A stretch of 64,000 nucleotides of DNA from Xiphias gladius (Eukaryota > Chordata > Actinopteri > Istiophoriformes > Xiphiidae), in the NCBI RefSeq assembly GCF_016859285.1, contig NC_053419.1, forward strand, positions 16,217,001 to 16,281,000, given 5' to 3'. Within the stretch, counting starts at the first letter, position 1. Each line of letters opens with the position of its first letter. A program made the position numbers and the translations under genes. Below the pieces are notes generated by a model. That model saw nothing but the letters and a program-made list of their open reading frames with translations, was not told the DNA's origin and ran no database searches. Of the stretch, positions 1 to 12,327 are shown piece after piece.

Positions 1-1429
1 CGGCCACTTGGGGCAGAGCAGCAAGCTTTAAATACAATATTAGCATACTATCACCTTACAAAGTTGATATAGCTAACATTTGGCTAGTTTTCGCAACTTG
101 CACATACACAGCATACATGATGCAACATTAGTATTAATTCTGAGTTGTGCATCTACTCACCTTACAAATGTAAGTCCAATAATCACTGTACTTTTAGTTC
201 TGTTTTGGTCTCTACCAAGTCCTTTAACACATAGGTAAGATCTCATCTCAAGTTCTAACTGAACAATGAAAACCCGGCATTACAAATATTATTTAGTTCT
301 TTTAAGTTTAGAGGGACAGAAAACATCAGATTAAAGACAGCCGTGGGTTATCGCTCCAATCTGATCTTCAGCAGTCCCTGTTTTTCCAGGTGGATTTTCA
401 GATGAGTCACTCAGAGGCTTCACAGGTTCTGCTAGTTTTGTGCTTGGATTTCAACAGATGTACTAAATTGCTACCAGCATGTGCCATACATCTGATGAAC
501 CTGAAAGGGTTGTATCAGATGTACTGTCCTCACTGATGAAGGACTAAACATAGTTACGTGGCAAAACTTTATCATAATTTCCCATCTCACTCTCACTTCT
601 TTTCAAGGAGTTCCTTTGATACAAAGATGTTTTCATGTTACCAACCGTCATCTCAGTGGGCATAGTACTGTTAATGCTTTCACTAGATCTAGTGTTATGC
701 AAGAGATATCATTTTGAAAATTTAACTGATCCCCTCACTTGCAAAAAAGCATGTTTATGATAATCAGTCAATTGAAACTTAATTTCCCAACTGTATAGTA
801 ATTTAGACAAAGCAATCATGCATGTTTAATTGTTTTTAGTTTTTTTGGAATATCCTTTATTTGTCTGGTTTTGTTTGCCCAAGTTAACAAAAGTCTACAT
901 ATTCACATCACTCCAGTTATTTTATATATGTTACCAGTGGCACCAATTTGATGGGGACGAAGAAAAAGAATTGAGATACATTTTTGGATGTCAGTAAATA
1001 TCTCTTATTCTACATCAGGACTTTCTAGTAAGGGTAATGTCACCACATTAATTTGATCACAAGATCCTTCTTGTTTTTTCCACACAGTTATCATTGTCTA
1101 GTCAAGAACCTCAGTTGTGACTCAGCACATTTACACACTTGTTGACCTAAGGTACTATCCATTTTTAGTCCCTACTAGATTTTGGAGATATTGTGAGAGA
1201 GATTTTTGTGTTCATGGTACAGCTTGCTCTCCGCTGGAAGTCAGTTTTGGGCCCTTCCGATGTTCTCTCTTTTCCATGCATAATTTGTATTATTACATCA
1301 TATAATTTTCTCATCCTTTTGTGTCACACTGCCATCTTAACATAAATTAGAACTGCCTTTCTCCAACACTCATTTAGATGTATGGACTCCTTCCCAAGGT
1401 GACATTTCTTCGTTGAATTCCCGCCTGCT

Positions 1430-1530
1430 ACAGTGGACTCAATGACCACACCACCTGCCGAGACTGCTGATAATCTTGGTGTGATTGTGGACAACAAGAT
1501 GTTGTGTCAGGCTGATCACAGCTGCACAAT
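1430..1530 (+). mobile_element. possible fragment of a LINE reverse transcriptase
   Basis: An open frame here reads ETADNLGVIVDNKMLCQADHS, which resembles the (R)NLGVxxDxxLxFxxH segment found near the end of reverse transcriptase in CR1/L2/Rex-type non-LTR elements. The rest has decayed and no catalytic motif is present. Confidence 0.4.
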
Positions 1531-1706
1531 TCACTCATCTTTCCCAAGATCTCTTAAAGAAATATTGCATGTTACTACCCCATCCCCCACTCTCATATCA
1601 CATATGCTGAATATTTGCTGTCCTTATTGGTGCGGTTTTCAGAACCATCTTTCTGCTATCTTTACCAACAACTCTGTAGGGTTACAATCAGAATTTAACA
1701 TTATTA

Positions 1707-1822
1707 CCAGCCACGACCATGAGTCCAACCCATGAGTAGTAAGTACTCATGTAATAATGTAGTAATGACCACTGAGCACTCATGGGTCAGAATGTCAACA
1801 CGTTGATGCGCGTTGTGGCTGG
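1707..1822 (+). mobile_element. small element with inverted ends
   Basis: The ends CCAGCCACGAC and (reverse complement) CCAGCCACAAC are inverted copies. CCCATGAGT / ACTCATGGG is also inverted inside. It is 116 bp and noncoding; a palindromic MITE-like remnant is likely. Confidence 0.45.
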
Positions 1823-4415
1823 TGTGATCCCATCGAAAGATGGTCTCTAGTTCTGTTGTTGCATTTACTGCTATTATTTGCTGTGAATAATGATGTCAGT
1901 TAAATTGATAAAACATAAGTGCAAGTTATGCAATAGTCTCAACTGTGTGCCAAAACAAGCCAGATGTCAGATTAGTTTACATACACACAGGGACTCTACT
2001 CAGATATGCGACACTGTCTGCTGTTTCGGTATCTTATGGTGCCATCTAGTGACAATTTCTCTGTGCAGGCAGGTACTTTCCATACCATGTTAGAAGAAAA
2101 GTAATGCATCACAAAATAAATGTCAGACTTGTGTAAGACTCTGACGGATTTCAGTTTGGCCTCAAAAGGAAAAGTGGGTCAAAGCCATAAAAGTAGAAGC
2201 ATTCTGCACCTATGCAAAGCCAAGAAAATCTGTGAGACTGCAAGAAGATCCCGGTGGGAAAGGTCAGGCCTATCGAAGGGAACTGTAATTGTGAAGCTGA
2301 TCAAGCTAGACCATCAGTACCACAGCTGAATAACTGCATGAGATTTTCACCTGTGAAACCAGAATGTCTGAAACTATTGCTGGGTGGGAGAAGACAAAAA
2401 CTAAAGTGATCTGAAGAGGTATTGCGTAAGATAAGGGTTGATCTGTAAGGTATCAGCTGACCGGTATAATTACCTTAGTCATAGTCACAGCAGTCACTCC
2501 CTAAAAACAATCACACAGTGGGTGAAACTCATCTAATACATCCCTCGTATCCTGTATGACTCATTAAATATGAGGAAAAATAGAGCTGGCGTCATCAACT
2601 TCATTCAGAATATCAAGGTTATCTATATAGCTCAAAATTATAAAAAAACCATCTCTTACAAAAAAAATGTATTTATGGTCATAATACAGCCCATGATTTA
2701 CAGTATACTTTTGTTGTTTTAGTCAGGTACTAATGAAATACTTACTGGCTTCTACTGGTAATTAAATGTAGTTGCAGCAGAAGAAAACATAACTATTGGG
2801 AACAAGGGAGTAACAACTTTGCATATTAAAGGAAAAGCGAAAAAAATTATACTCTAAGCATTTTTGTAAATACTGGGTACCTAAATGGTAGAAAACGGGT
2901 GGTTGTGAAAAGTGGTGTTAAAAACCTTGTTCTTGAATATAACTAAAAAAGTAAAAAGCAGAGTACAGTAGTGAGGGAAATTTAAAACACAATAAAGGAA
3001 TGTTATAACATAACACATAGATGTAGGTGGATGAAACATAGCCAATCTTTGCTGTGATATAGCTGGGTAAACATGCTCTCAGGCACTATATGGAATTGAA
3101 TAATTGGTTAGCGGTGAAACGGCTAAACTTGTCAAACCCTGAAATCAGCAGTCATCCTTTGCATGGTAACCACAATAAGAAACTTCGGGGTGCACCGAGA
3201 CACCTTTGACAGAATCAAATAACAGAACAAGCTCAGAGACAGCACAGATGATCACCTTTCAGCTCTTGCAGCTGCACCCACCTTAAGACTGAAACATGTA
3301 CCAACGCCCAAGGAGTGACTAAGGAACAGTCATCGCGCCTCCACAGTCTGCCAAGGGGTCTGATGACTCAAAGTATGGACAATGTCCAGGCCAATGTAGT
3401 GAGAGTGATAGTCTGTTAGCCATTATTGGGATGGAAGCGTCACCAAAAACAAAAAAAAGACAAAATCGTTTTTCAGAAAAAATTGAGGGGAAAAGTCTGG
3501 AAATGTTTCATTTTAAAACAAGCAACTCAAACAGTATATTGTTTTTTGACAAATGAAAACAAATAACAGATAAAGCAAAGAGACAGTTTAAGCAAATGAA
3601 GGGAAATGCCTCAGGAAGGAGATTAAGTTATACTGGGAAATGCATACACAGCCTATAAACCTTGACATTTAATCATAAAAAAAACCCCTTGAAATATTTG
3701 ATGGATTCACCACCCTGATGTTCCCAGTGTTGATTCTTCTGCGTAGCAAGCCCTCCTGGAACCAGTAAACAGATTTACTGTCGTAGTGATAATGACAAGC
3801 ATGTTAACCAGTTACAGGGAGACAAATGTCTTTGGAAATGCACTGGACCAGTCTGAAATGGTATCTTAATGCTTCCTTCACCTCTCCAAGACAAGCATGA
3901 ATCCGCTGACAGTTGGCCTTCCAAGACAATTCAAATGCAGTCAGAGTCACAGCTATATGTATCTTCTGAGTGATCGATGGCCTTTTAATATCGCTGGCTC
4001 TTCTCTCACCCAGGTAAGTGAGTTCAAATAGCTGTAGCATACATCCTACAGTAGGTGGCACTGCATAACATGAAATAAATTAACACTTTAACACTTCACA
4101 GCATCTGAACTCGCAATGAATACATCGTGAAAATGATAATGGTAGTTTGGTGCTTCATGCCTGACTAATGTCATTAGTAGCAGTACTGGTGGCAGCAGAA
4201 ACATTATTCTCATTCAATTAAATAGTTTTATCTTTTGCTTTATTATCAGTGTAATTTTCAGTTTTCAGTCCCTCAGTCTCTTTGCAACTTGAGATCACAG
4301 TCAGTCCATCTTTAATGAGGCCAGACTGAAAAAAAAACATAATCAAAGTTCCACTGTACAGTTCTGTGCTTTTATTTCATCAGCAGCAGTCTGGTTTATA
4401 TCTCCATGCACACTC

Positions 4416-4417
<2 letters not shown>

Positions 4418-4484
<67 letters not shown>
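4418..4484. repeat. (CA)n microsatellite
   Basis: Uninterrupted CA dinucleotides for about 67 bp in the intergenic flank. Confidence 0.95.
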
Positions 4485-4486
<2 letters not shown>

Positions 4487-7400
4487 CATAGGAAAAGAAA
4501 GAGAACAAGATGAATAGACATGGCAATTACTGTGTGGCCACTGGTGACAGCAGGGCAGAGCTGCACAGCCATACTGAGGTTTTGATGTGTCTATACCCAT
4601 ACAAGCCTCTTTCCGTATGCCTCACTGCGGCAGGTCCACTGTGCAGGACCAGACTGTGTCCTCCTCTTCTCATGCGCACACTGTAAAGTCCTGACAAGCA
4701 GATTTCAAAACCTAAGTCAGTCCTGCAAACTGTACAGCAGAGGCACAAAGGAGAGCAAAGCCTTTTTAAGCGACACCTATCCAAAGCAATTTCTATGACT
4801 CATGTTATCTTCCTCAACAATGATTCACTGAGGGTGGTCATTTAGAAAGAATTTGGCTGAGAGGAACAAAATGAAAAAATAAAAGGGTCATTTTCTTCTG
4901 TGCACAGTCATTTTTGTTTTTTGAGTAAAACTGAAGTAGACTTTTCCATAATTAAAACTTCAATAGATTTTTCTGGGTTCGTTGTGACTAAAACTAGCGG
5001 CTTCTTAGTATGGATTGCTGATTATTTTATTGACAACACTGATGAAAGAAACTGCATTTACATGTCGTACCTCTCTCCAGGCTGTGCTGGGAATATGACA
5101 AGCACGTTCTAATCTACTACTTTCATCTGACTTTGACTTCTTTTCAGCGATTTACAGCAACAACCCGATCATTCTATCATTCATGTTAGAGCATGCCTGG
5201 GAAAATGAGCCTACCGCAACGATCTGTAGGAGTGCAGCCGACAGCGAGATAAATTATATCGCTTTACTGGCACCCCTGCCCTTTCTGACCTAAGAAACAT
5301 TAAAATATGCCAGCATATTTGAGACATGTCACTGGTTAGTGACAAATGTAAAGACCAGCGTGTACAGTACGTGGATTGCAGGGTAGAGTTCTTTCCTAAA
5401 TAAGATGGTCTAAGGTGGTACAGGGCTTTTCTTTATGTGCACCTGAGGTGGCTCTTTCTGCCAACTGTTGGTTCTGATTCAGATCCATTCAAGGTTCTAT
5501 GTATCAGAGCCTATTTTCATTCTTTTTTTCTCTACAGAATGTGAAGACCAGTTATTGATGCTGCATTATGGCTCCAAGTGAAGCCCAATCCACGATTAAT
5601 ATCTGACAGTTAATATACGTGAGTTGAGCCCAAAGTTGAGATCTGAGTGTCTGGTCGAATAATTTAGATCAGTGATTCCTGACTAGGGGTACTTCTACCC
5701 CAGGGGCTGCTTCTACAGATCACCATGGGGCACACGGAAAGATCGTGGAGTAGCTCAACTAATTTGAAAAACATAGACATCATGATTTAATTTTAAATTA
5801 GCTAAAAGTAATAGATAAATGATCAAAATCGTTAGCTAGTAGGAGTAGTAGTAGTAGTGAATGCAAATTTAACCAAACCATCCTAAAAGCACTGTTCGAC
5901 TGTATGAAAGAATGTGCGTCGTGTAAGTTGTGGTCATTTTGAATCTATATTCCACGAGGATCACTTCAGTGCTGTGGGAGAACTCTGTGTATGATTTTAA
6001 AGACCTTTGACCTCAGCCATAACAAGCCATCTCTAAATGCGGTTTGTCTGTCTGTGCGTCCCTTTCTGTCTTTGGCTCTCTCCGTCTTCTCTCTGTTCTT
6101 CGGTTTGGGTGGTCAAATTAAAGACTGAAAGACAAGGGAGATCCTTAACACAGAGTAACACAAGCGATTCATATTTTGTCATTGAATTTCATGTAGCCTC
6201 TCAAGATTTAATCAGTATCAACAAAAACTAAAATCAACAGAGTGAACCCTCTCCGCCATTACCACCAATAACAACTGTATAAACACGACTACGCATATAT
6301 GGCCAGTATAAAATGTCCTGCTTTCTGATTTGAATGCTCATCAAGACCAAGGGCGGATTACAGGATTTCTACATGCATTAGTCTGAAGAAAAGTCGATGA
6401 TTCGTAGCTATTAGTGTGGACTCCATCAGTTCCTTTGAGGCTGTGGGCTGCTGCCATGCCACTGTGCCGTACTGAGCCCGGGGATCACCAGCACAGGCAG
6501 TAATGAGCCTGACTTGTCCCCCCGTGGCTAGTGATAAATTACATGGGGCCATAACGGCTCTGCCCTCTAGCGTCTGATTGACAGCAAAGTGAGGCATGAC
6601 TCGACCCAGTGATAATGTCTGCATTTCAACACGTAAAATGCATAGTATCTTCGCACAAATGAAAAGATACTGCTTTGACATGGCAAGAAATGTGTTTGTT
6701 TGAAATGTTTAAGCCCAGGGATTACCCCTGCGAAGCTGCGAGATTAAGGGGAAGTTGCGGACGTGGAGAAAAACCCCTCTTATCAGGGCATGATGTTCAG
6801 TCTGCCTTGTCACTCATCTGTCCACTTAATAGAGAAATGATTTTCCCCTCTGGAATTGATTGAAGTTGTTGTTTGGCTTTTGGCTCAGACTTTATGATGT
6901 AGGGATGATTTATATGTGATCATATGAATATTTGTCAGAAGTCAGTGTCTTTAGCCATTTTCTTTAATGCTAAAGCTTTAAAGATGGATAACACCAAATG
7001 AAATGTCCTTGAGTAAGGAATTGAATAACTGCTGCTCTGTAGCTCAGTCATTCTGAAGATGGTCTATATGCAGTAATAAAATGTGTCTATTGATATGATT
7101 CTTCTGTGATTTGGGCTTTTGGTTAATTACGGCCTCTGATAAGTAATCTACTGATCCAATGACCATCCAGCAAGACCACCTGTCACCATTTCATAAAATC
7201 GTAGACTAAAAGGTTGCGAGCGACTTGCGTAGCTGATCCTGGGTCCTGACCCCACTGTGGAAGAAGGAATGAGTCTTTTACGTTCAGGGATGAAAAGAGT
7301 GTCACACTATGAAAAGCAACATAGATGAAATACACTCCTGTCCATGAGACTGATAGCAGATGAAGACTCATAGGCAGAAATCACAGCAACAGACTTTGGC

Positions 7401-7919
7401 AGGGACTCTGAGTAGGGAGACGAGTGGAAACGTACAGATCAGTAGTCGAGGGAAAGCTGTGAGGCCATCTGGTTTCTCAAAACGGAGAAGCCAACTCCAG
7501 CACTGAGGTTCAGTGGGTAATGTTCAGGAAGACATTGACTTTGATTGATTTTACAACAGTTCCACGAGCTCTCTAACTGATTTCAGGCTTTTCTCTGGTG
7601 TGTGATAACAGTTTGAGTACCGAGCTCAGATCTACACGTGCCAGCATTTTTCAAATACGCCCAACGGGCCTCAGAGTGCTACAGTTTGCCACAACAGTGC
7701 AGCAGCCTGGGCATAATGGCACCATAGCAAGCTGTATCAACAAGCCACCTAACATTAACAAGGGGAATGGCGGCCAACATTTTGTCGTCAAAATGAGCTG
7801 AAGAGAGCGAAAGGCAAAATGAGTTGATTTATTCAACACCTGTCATCCATGGCCATGCTACTGGCTCTGTGAGGCTGTTCCCGCTCGTTGTAAAGTAGAT
7901 TAAATTGATGAAAAATCCA

Positions 7920-8062
7920 GGGATCAACAAAGTCATTAGGGCATTTAAATTAGGGACCACGAATGTCTGTGGAAAATTTCAAGTCAATTTATTCAATAGT
8001 TGTTGCAATATTTCACTCTGGACCAAAGTGGTGGACCGACGGACACTGCCCTCCCTTGAGCT
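7920..8062 (+). repeat. dispersed teleost repeat, copy 1
   Basis: Contains atcaacaaagtcattag, accacgaatgtctgt, caatagttgttgcaatattt and cactctggaccaaagtggtgga in that order. The same modules recur in the same order and strand at 25262-25440. I recognise the family from many percomorph genomes but cannot name its class. Confidence 0.7.
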
Positions 8063-9902
8063 ACATCACTAATGTGGACAAAAAGCTTTCATGCAGAGCT
8101 GCATGGAGTTTCCTGCAGTCATCATCAGTCAGCAGCCTGTCAGATTTACAGGCCTTTGTCCTTTTGCGCTGTTACTTAAATAGTGTTTTGTATTTAGTAG
8201 AAGTAAGAGAAAGCTTTGAAACTTTCCTGGAATGTTTCATGACGTGAAGTCATAAGTGATAGGATGCATCGGCGTTGAAGTGATTTTTGCCTTCGCTTTT
8301 TGAGACTTGTGAGGGCTATTGCTCTGTCTCTGCGTAGCTGCAGGGTTTCGGACGTGTTTAAACCAAGGTCATATGATCACTTAAACCCCATTGCTGTATC
8401 CTGACCTGGTTTAACTGAGGTTAAGGGTCATAAAGTTCACTATAAGGACAGATTTATACAGCTCAGATCATTTTATTTATTTCTAGTTTCTTGTTTTTTT
8501 TTAGAGGAGAAAGTCATGTTTAGGTGTAGCCTATTGGACATAATGATTTTTAGGTGTAGGTGTATGAGGCCAGTGAGAAAATAAAGTAAAAATAAAGTAA
8601 ATAAATAAACTGGAAAAGGGGGGATAAGTCTGTGTCGTTGGTCCACGTAATAATTGATTAGATAGGGAGGAATAGAGAGAGTAAAAAACAAAGAGTCACT
8701 TTGTAATGCAAGATGCGTATTCAAAAGCTATCCAAAAACAAAAATGAAAGTAACAAATGTGGCTGTAATTGAGGCATGAGCACTAAAATAAAGGTCAAGG
8801 AAAAGGAAATCGAAGCATAGCCGTATGACATTGTGCAAAACATGACACACCTGTAGCTCAGACAACTGGTTCAGCTGCGGTATAGCTGAACCTGTGTCCA
8901 TTTTTACACCACAATCAGGTCCGTTTAGCATGAATTCTGTGGTTTCATACCCTGTAGGTTCCAGTTTATCTGGTCCCGTTCTAAAGCACAGATAAGGTGC
9001 TTGAGGGTTGTCTGTAACTCAGCACAGGAAAGGTTTTGCTTGTTTCTGTTTTCTTCCTCCTTCCTTGTTGTTCTGTGGTTTCCTGGTCAGCTTCAATATG
9101 TAGGTTCTGCTCATGTTATCATGAAGATTTCTTCTTCTTTTCTATGTTTTCCACAACAGGCCTCACATCATGTTATAGGATTCAGAGCCAAGTTCTCTGC
9201 AGGTGGTCTGTTCTATGGACATCTTATGTGCACGAGACAAAGAACCGCATTAGAAGCAAGTCATTTTTAAGTTGTTATTGCTAACTATCAGAAATGTCAG
9301 AGACGGCATACAGAAATCTAATTTTTACTGGATAGAAAATATAAAATAAAGTATAAGGTGACTACACACATCGTAGATACTGGATACTGATATTCATTCT
9401 GGAAAATGAATGGACACCGTAAGTGCAAGGATGGCAGCTACTGTAGAGTCTGTACCGTAGAGCTCTTTACAAGGGGCAAACATGAGCGGATGTTTACAAG
9501 TGGTTATGTCCGTATTTTCATGCCATTTGATTTTGTATTTTTGTCATTATGTTTTCTTTGGGATTTCAGCAAACGTTGAGTATGGCTCTGATTTGTCCAG
9601 GGACAAATTTCAAAATAGTATGCGCTTTGTTATGGCTTGAATGCAATGAATGAAATCTGCTTGGAAAATTAACTTGCATTGTTCATTAATCCACTATCAC
9701 ACCACTGTTTATGAGTTTCAATAAAGGTTCATTTTGTCACTTGGCTGCTGTTTACACACACCATAGATGGTTAGAGCTGCGTTACACAGCCACAACAAAA
9801 GGTCATGAGAGAGGAAAACATTATCTGAGCTTTTGACGCATATCATCCCTTAAACCTGAGAAAACAGTAGCTAAATAGCCAAATACAGTATTACAGTACT
9901 AC

Positions 9903-10199
9903 GGTGGTAAATGGACTGCGCTTATATCACGCTTTTCTAGTCTAATCGACCACTCAAAGTGCTTTACACTACATGCCACATTCACCCATTCACACACACA
10001 TTTATACAGCGCTTTTTCTATACATACAGCGCTCTCTACACACACACAGACACACACACACTCACACACCCATGATCCATCAATTTGGGGTTCAGTATCT
10101 TGCCCAAGGACACGTGCAGACTGAAGGAGCCAGGGATCAAACCACCGACCTTCCGGTTAGTGGACGACCCGCTCCACCTCCTGAGCCACAGTTGCCCAC
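9903..10199 (+). repeat. teleost dispersed repeat (taaatggactgcgcttatat family)
   Basis: Typical modules in order: taaatggactgcgcttatat, ccactcaaagtgctttacac, cacattcacccattcacaca, ttcagtatcttgcccaagga, gagccagggatcaaaccacc and ttccggttagtggacgaccc. This is a common teleost sequence, and here it is interrupted by a CA-rich stretch. Confidence 0.8.
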
Positions 10200-10230
10200 T
10201 ACTACTGTGTCCTAGAGTATAGTTTACTAT

Positions 10231-11178
10231 GGGTACCACTTTTTCTCATTTCCTTATAAAGGGTTATTAAGTTGTAATTTGGCTTTATCAATGGTGATTG
10301 GATTGATTTATTAGTATTTATAACTGGTACCACTTTCTAATAAGGCCCCCTTATAAAGAGCTTATACATTAATGGCTTTTAAATGGTTAATAAAACATTC
10401 AGCAATGCTTTATAGATCAGTTATAAGATACTAATAAGAACAAATTTAGGGTTGCTAGGTTGTGAAAAATCCCACTGGCAGGTGTTTTTTATTTTTATTT
10501 ATTTGTTTCTTTGTTTATGTTGTTGTTGTTGTAAAAAAAAAAAAAGAGTTATAAATGTTTGCAATCCATTAATAAATCTTCATGGGTTTTCAATTTCTAA
10601 TAAGACATCAAGACTGTGGTTCCAAATGTTAATAAGTCATTAATAAAGGGTTTTAATCATCAAATCTACAATTGTAAATGTTAATAAGTTCTTAATAAAA
10701 ACATTTTGGTCCAGATTGTCTGCTGCCCTTTTCTGGAAATAAGTGGTCGAATTGTCTAACTAGTCGAAGACAATTTTTCTGATCTATAAATCAGAAGTAA
10801 ATTATATATTAACAATTAATAAAGCCATTAGTAACAACTTAATAATGCCTTTCTAAAGGTTGTCTTATTAGATAAAGGTTCTACATGGGAATCCCATGAG
10901 CACTGATTGTTTGGGATTGGTTATCAACATTTACAAATGCATTCTTGACAAAAAGAAATACGGGTTGTTGATAAAATTGTTAGAATTGTTAGAAGAGGTA
11001 CATTTTGGTCCAGATCCTCTGCAAACCTTGTGTAGAAATAAGAGGCAAGGTTCTTATTAATGCCCTTTATCTGATCTATAAAGCACTAATAAATTTTTTA
11101 TTAGTTAACCATTATTGAAGCCGTTACAACTTATAAACCCTTTATAAAGGCCAACCTTAATATAAAAAGTTGTACCAC
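10231..11178 (+). mobile_element. noncoding element with long inverted terminal repeats
   Basis: The left end (gggtaccacttttt...cttataaagggttattaagttgtaa) matches the reverse complement of the right end (gtggtacaacttttt...ctttataaagggtttataagttgtaa). A second left-like end starts near 10325. The interior is AT-rich, repeats ttaataa/ttataaa motifs and has no transposase frame. It is probably a non-autonomous DNA transposon, possibly nested. Confidence 0.6.
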
Positions 11179-11399
11179 TATATGAATATTAAAAAGTGTG
11201 TTTTATTAGCCACAAAGCTGTAAAATTCAGTGTGACCTCTGACTGTACACAGTCTGTTTTACCATGAGCCAGTTCGACATCATGGCCTTTTAATTTACAA
11301 TGCAGAAAAATGACCACTGAACAGCCCAGTGGTGTTATCTTGCATAATGACACCGCCACTAATTGGTAGTTCGGCCGCAGATGCGTTCAGCTGACTGAC

Positions 11400-12327
11400 G
11401 ATTTTAAACAGCTTGCTGCACCTACACGCTGTGGGCAACCCACGTGTCCGGAGAGCTACGTAATCTCTCTGTGTGTGTGTGTGTGTGTGTGTGTCTGTGT
11501 GTGTGTGTGTGTGTGTGTGTCTGTCCCAGGCAGACAGACAGACAGCGGAGGAGCATCTCTTCGCTCTCGCATCAGCACCGCGGGGTTCAGCCTAATCGCT
11601 CCGTCTCCATCACCGAGAGGCGTGGGAGGCGCCCGTCAAGCCGGCGGAGCGTCCGTCCGTCCGTCCGTCTCCCCCCTTGTCCGTGTCCGTCTGTCTGTGC
11701 GGAACACACTAGCGCGCCGCGTCTGTAGTAGTAGTTTGGAGACATTATTCCGGTTTTACTGGTCTTTGGGTAGGAGGGGTGGGGTGGGGGGGGTGAATCG
11801 CCGCTGTCATCCCGGAAGACTCATCACAATCCCGCCTCAAAGGAAGTTGAAGCAAACAGGTGCGTGGGCCACAGCTCTTGGATTTCTTGTTCTCTTTCTC
11901 TTAACATCAGTTGCCGCACGGTTTTGTTTCCCCTGTCGCATCGAAATACAACAGGTCAGTGTACTCTTCTTCTTCTTCTTCTTCTTTTTTTTCCAGTTTT
12001 AATTAACAGTAAATCCATTCACTGTTTCCGAGCTGGGCTGTAACCAGTTCCTACAGGTGGGATTTTCAGCAGCATCAGAGCGGGGGGGGGCGCTTGTATC
12101 AGCAAGCACACGTATTTTCTCAGACGGGGGATGTTGTCTTGACAAACCCGTCGGAGAGAAAAAGTAGGGCGGTGGCATCGTTTTTCGTGCCTTCGTCGCT
12201 CGTGTTAACGGCGAGCGCCTCGTTTCACCCGGGAGCGCCCTCCTCATTGCGCCTGTTTTGACCCCCCCCCCCCCCCCCCAACAGCTGTGTGCGCCTGCGA
12301 CTTGATTCGGGAGCCAACCAAGCAGCC
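11400..12327 (+). promoter_or_regulatory. snca: snca promoter and noncoding first exon
   Basis: A GC-rich, CpG-containing block lies just upstream of the snca ATG, unlike the AT-rich flanks. A good splice donor (acag|gtcagt) sits at 11954/11955. A 3' splice site with a run of about 18 C residues ends at 12284, leaving 43 nt of 5' UTR before the ATG at 12328. This matches the known synuclein layout of a noncoding exon 1. No TATA box is evident. The exact start site cannot be fixed; an earlier donor near 11859 (acag|gtgcgt) is an alternative exon end. A GT repeat (11470-11521) lies inside this block. Confidence 0.6.
11470..11521. repeat. (GT)n microsatellite near the snca promoter
   Basis: About 52 bp of GT with one TCT interruption, within the GC-rich snca upstream block. 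Confidence 0.95.

Larger units (their letters stand above)
1..11399. other. gene-free flank upstream of snca
   Basis: About 11.4 kb of AT-rich sequence. No open frame shows a recognisable protein family or a plausible exon series, apart from the transposon remnants and repeats listed separately. The longest frame (6358-6681, minus, 107 codons) shows no domain and no supporting splice pattern. Distal snca regulatory elements may lie here but cannot be told by eye. Confidence 0.6.

Noticed and set aside
2120..2329. Frame with SGLSKGTVIVKLIK, resembling a transposase DNA-binding segment
   Set aside because: Match too short and no inverted ends or further transposase blocks nearby.
6358..6681. 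107-codon open frame, minus strand
   Set aside because: No recognisable domain, low-complexity start and no neighbouring exon with matching phase; taken as chance.
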